64,000 nt of DNA from an uncultured Bacteroidia bacterium (GTDB taxonomy: Bacteria; Bacteroidota; Bacteroidia; NS11-12g; UBA955), in NCBI GenBank assembly GCA_938086785.1, contig CALKCM010000003.1, positions 73,930 through 137,929 of the forward strand. Direction: 5' to 3'. The position numbers and the translations under genes are program-made. The first letter of the stretch is position 1, and each line of letters begins with the position of its first letter. Shown here piece after piece: positions 62,041 to 64,000 of the stretch. The notes beneath the pieces are model-generated. The model did no database searches, was not told where the DNA came from, and saw only the letters and a list, made by a program, of their open reading frames with translations.

Positions 62041-62048
62041 TATTTTTG
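62041..62048 (+). promoter_or_regulatory. -7 promoter box of the truncated exported protein
   Basis: TATTTTTG, exact consensus, with TTTA 19 bases upstream; only three bases separate it from the ATG at 62052. Confidence 0.5.
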
Positions 62049-62051
62049 AGT

Positions 62052-64000
62052 ATGCCTGTCTTTCTAAAGAAAGCATTACTTTGCTCCATTCTTTGGACTT
62101 TTGTTTTATTCAACAACGGTCTTATTGCTGACCATGTTGATGGTGGGGAGATTTCGTACAAGCATATAACTCAAGGAAAATATCAAATCTATTTAACTCT
62201 TTACCGAGATTGCAAGGAGTGTGAATTTAACAAAGAGGGCTGCTTAGATATCACAAAATTAGATGTTTATGCAAGCCAACGCTATGAGGGAGAAAGCTCT
62301 AAATTAGGTGAGTTAAGTTTAACATTTTTAAAAAGAGAGGATCTTAGTCCCCTCTGTAAAGGCCTAGCTAGCAGGTGCGCCGGGGGTGCAAGTACTATTG
62401 GAACTGAGGCCTGGACTTGGACGGCTCTCGTAGATTTAAATACCTTTAATGCCGCTTATTGCGAATTTGAAATAGGGATTCGCGTGGAGAATAGAAAAGC
62501 AGTTTACAGCAGAGATAAACAGGCTTTTTACACCCATGCCATTATTAATCGATGCAATGATCAAGAGAATAATTCGGCGGTGTTTAAAGCGAAGCCCATT
62601 CATCACTTGCAAATAGGAGAAAGCCAATCCTATAGTTTATTAGCCTCGGATGTAGACCAGGATTCGCTCTCTTATCATTTGGTGAATAGCCAAAAATCAA
62701 AAGACGTTTCCATTCCTTATCCTTTAGGGCTATCGCATACACAACCCATTGATGCCCAAGGTTTTACTATTGATTCTTTTACCGGCATCTGTTCATTTAC
62801 CCCTACAAAGGCCAATCAAAATGGGTTCCTTGTTATTGAAGTGAGAGAATGGCGAGCCGTTAACGGGAAAATGGAATTAGTCGGTCTTACCCGAAGAGAT
62901 CTTCTCTTAACCACAATAAATGGGCAGAATAGAACTACAAAACTGAAGGTATATGAATCGGAGGTATTCAATTGTGATAAATCTAAATTACAAAAAGATA
63001 TTGGGGTGAATGATCCAATGGCCGCAGGTATAAGTGATCGTATTATTCTGTCTATATATAGTCCTAACGGAACCAGTTCAATTCGCGATTCTAGATATAA
63101 AAGCAATGTTTTCGATGCGATTTATGATTATACGCCCAATCCTGGGAATAGAGCCTATGATTTTATTACAATCGTTGCTTCAGATAATCATTGTCCTTTG
63201 GAACAGGTTTCCTACTCAACCATTGTTGTTCGATATCCCGAAGCTCCAAAAGCATCGAGTTTATTGCTTAATGCAAAATGCAATGTTTTGGAATGCACAG
63301 CCCTGCAGCCACCCAAAAAGAATGAGTATAACCTTTGGGTATTGCAAGACGAATCGGGGAGTCAGGTGTCTCAGTTTTCGGGTAGAAAAGGCAGTTGGGA
63401 TCTAGATTCGGCAGGCCTTTATACTATAAAACACGAGGTTTTAAATACTATAAACAGGTGCAGGACTATTGTTTCGGATACCATTTTAATTGAGGATTTT
63501 AAAGTGATAACTGGTACAAGTGAGTTTCCTAAAAAAATATGTTCGAACCAAGAATATGTGCTTGAAATTAACCCAATAGGTGGAATTGGTCCTTTTAAGA
63601 AAACATGGAATTCGAGCTATATTTTTGATTCATTTCCATTGGCAATTCATAAACCCACTGCAATTTCGGTAAGGATAGAGGACAGCAGAGGCTGCGATTA
63701 TAATTACGCTGCTAATATCGATGTGTTTGCAGAAACAGAGGTAAATGCAATGGATACAGGTTTTTGCTTTAGTAATGGGATGCCTTACCGCTTAAACGAA
63801 TTAATTGGGATCAGTCCTAAAAAATCTCAAACACTTCATTTTTCAATTATTGAAGGTTCAGGCTTTCTTAATAGAAATGGGGATAACATATTTACTTATA
63901 CTACAAATAGTGCGGAGAACTCTCAATTTAGAGTTACTGCTATTGATGAAAATGCATGCAAGAATTACGATACCTTAGCTTTAGATATTGTTCGTCCCGT
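62052..64000 (+). CDS. Large exported protein, 5' part only
   Basis: The frame is open from the ATG at 62052 to the window end (649 codons). A signal peptide (ALLCSILWTFVLFNNGLIA) is followed by DHVDGGEISYKHITQGKY and a YLTLYRDCKEC region, several Cys-containing loops (LSPLCKGLASRC) and then Ig-like beta domains with SLLASDVDQDSLSYHL. This start is typical of very large Bacteroidota cell-surface proteins (PKD or gliding motility-associated C-terminal type); the sorting domain would lie beyond the window. The mRNA may be leaderless. No function can be assigned. Confidence 0.8.
   Translation, partial: MPVFLKKALLCSILWTFVLFNNGLIADHVDGGEISYKHITQGKYQIYLTLYRDCKECEFNKEGCLDITKLDVYASQRYEGESSKLGELSLTFLKREDLSPLCKGLASRCAGGASTIGTEAWTWTALVDLNTFNAAYCEFEIGIRVENRKAVYSRDKQAFYTHAIINRCNDQENNSAVFKAKPIHHLQIGESQSYSLLASDVDQDSLSYHLVNSQKSKDVSIPYPLGLSHTQPIDAQGFTIDSFTGICSFTPTKANQNGFLVIEVREWRAVNGKMELVGLTRRDLLLTTINGQNRTTKLKVYESEVFNCDKSKLQKDIGVNDPMAAGISDRIILSIYSPNGTSSIRDSRYKSNVFDAIYDYTPNPGNRAYDFITIVASDNHCPLEQVSYSTIVVRYPEAPKASSLLLNAKCNVLECTALQPPKKNEYNLWVLQDESGSQVSQFSGRKGSWDLDSAGLYTIKHEVLNTINRCRTIVSDTILIEDFKVITGTSEFPKKICSNQEYVLEINPIGGIGPFKKTWNSSYIFDSFPLAIHKPTAISVRIEDSRGCDYNYAANIDVFAETEVNAMDTGFCFSNGMPYRLNELIGISPKKSQTLHFSIIEGSGFLNRNGDNIFTYTTNSAENSQFRVTAIDENACKNYDTLALDIVRP

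Noticed and set aside
1-64000. CRISPR arrays, prophage, insertion sequences, rRNA
   Set aside because: No regularly spaced repeats, transposase, phage structural genes or rRNA-like sequence were seen. The only recombinase (46450) looks like a chromosomal Xer.

Overview
The window is a stretch of chromosome from a low-GC member of the Bacteroidota, most likely Flavobacteriales or a close relative. The evidence is type IX secretion (T9SS) cargo with both kinds of C-terminal sorting domain, a very large C25-family sortase-like protein (PorU2 type), a fused LpxC/FabZ protein, bacillithiol synthesis (BshA), a cold-shock protein, and many promoters with the Bacteroidota -7 box TAnnTTTG. Nearly everything is housekeeping or cell-envelope coding sequence. 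I see no prophage, insertion sequence, CRISPR array or defence island. The left and right ends both cut through exported proteins.

Layout: 1-3.4 kb, end of a beta-helix protein, then tadA, a small DUF1801-like gene and a membrane glycosyltransferase on the minus strand. 3.5-6.7 kb, bshA and a T9SS cargo protein. 6.7-12.1 kb, miaB, a SirB1-like gene, lpxD-lpxC/fabZ (lipid A) and rplS. 12.2-15.2 kb, a minus-strand msrA/flavin reductase/queG operon and a PAP2 protein. 15.3-21.5 kb, pckA, two paralogous lipoproteins and lon. 21.5-29.9 kb, isoprenyl synthase, rnr, tRNA-Gly, a YdcF-like protein, a LysM/SGNH-like protein, gatB, an MscS-like channel and a cold-shock gene. 30-38 kb, a 1462-residue exported protein of unknown function, tpiA, a small DUF5522 gene, recF and gcvT. 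38-46 kb, the PorU2-like protein, a tetrapyrrole-methylase family enzyme and sppA. 46-54.8 kb, hpf, xer recombinase, rpsU, acyl-CoA dehydrogenase, a NatAB-type ABC exporter, a 12-haem cytochrome and a PfkB kinase. 54.8-64 kb, tRNA-Asn, gene debris, a Dph6-like enzyme, a reductase/epimerase, two related exported proteins, ilvE, a hypothetical gene and a truncated giant exported protein.

The most unusual signal concerns how genes start. In about twenty transcription units a TAnnTTTG (or TAnnTTCG) box lies only 3-11 bases before the start codon, which predicts leaderless or nearly leaderless mRNAs. At two genes (3375, minus; 57590, plus) the only start that restores a proper N-terminal membrane segment or signal peptide is CTG, and in both it sits exactly 5 bases after the box. 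recF (TTG) and the natA-like gene (GTG) share a TAATTTCG-N4-start layout. Other leads are a 24-bp palindrome over a lipoprotein promoter, a perfect 16-bp palindrome upstream of bshA, two abutting opposed -7 boxes between ilvE and its neighbour, a decayed third copy of a local secreted-protein family, a probable pseudo-enzyme with LysM domains, and an inverted repeat between xer and hpf.

Coordinates include the stop codon. Functional names rest on motifs and family knowledge recalled from the translated sequence; no database search was run.
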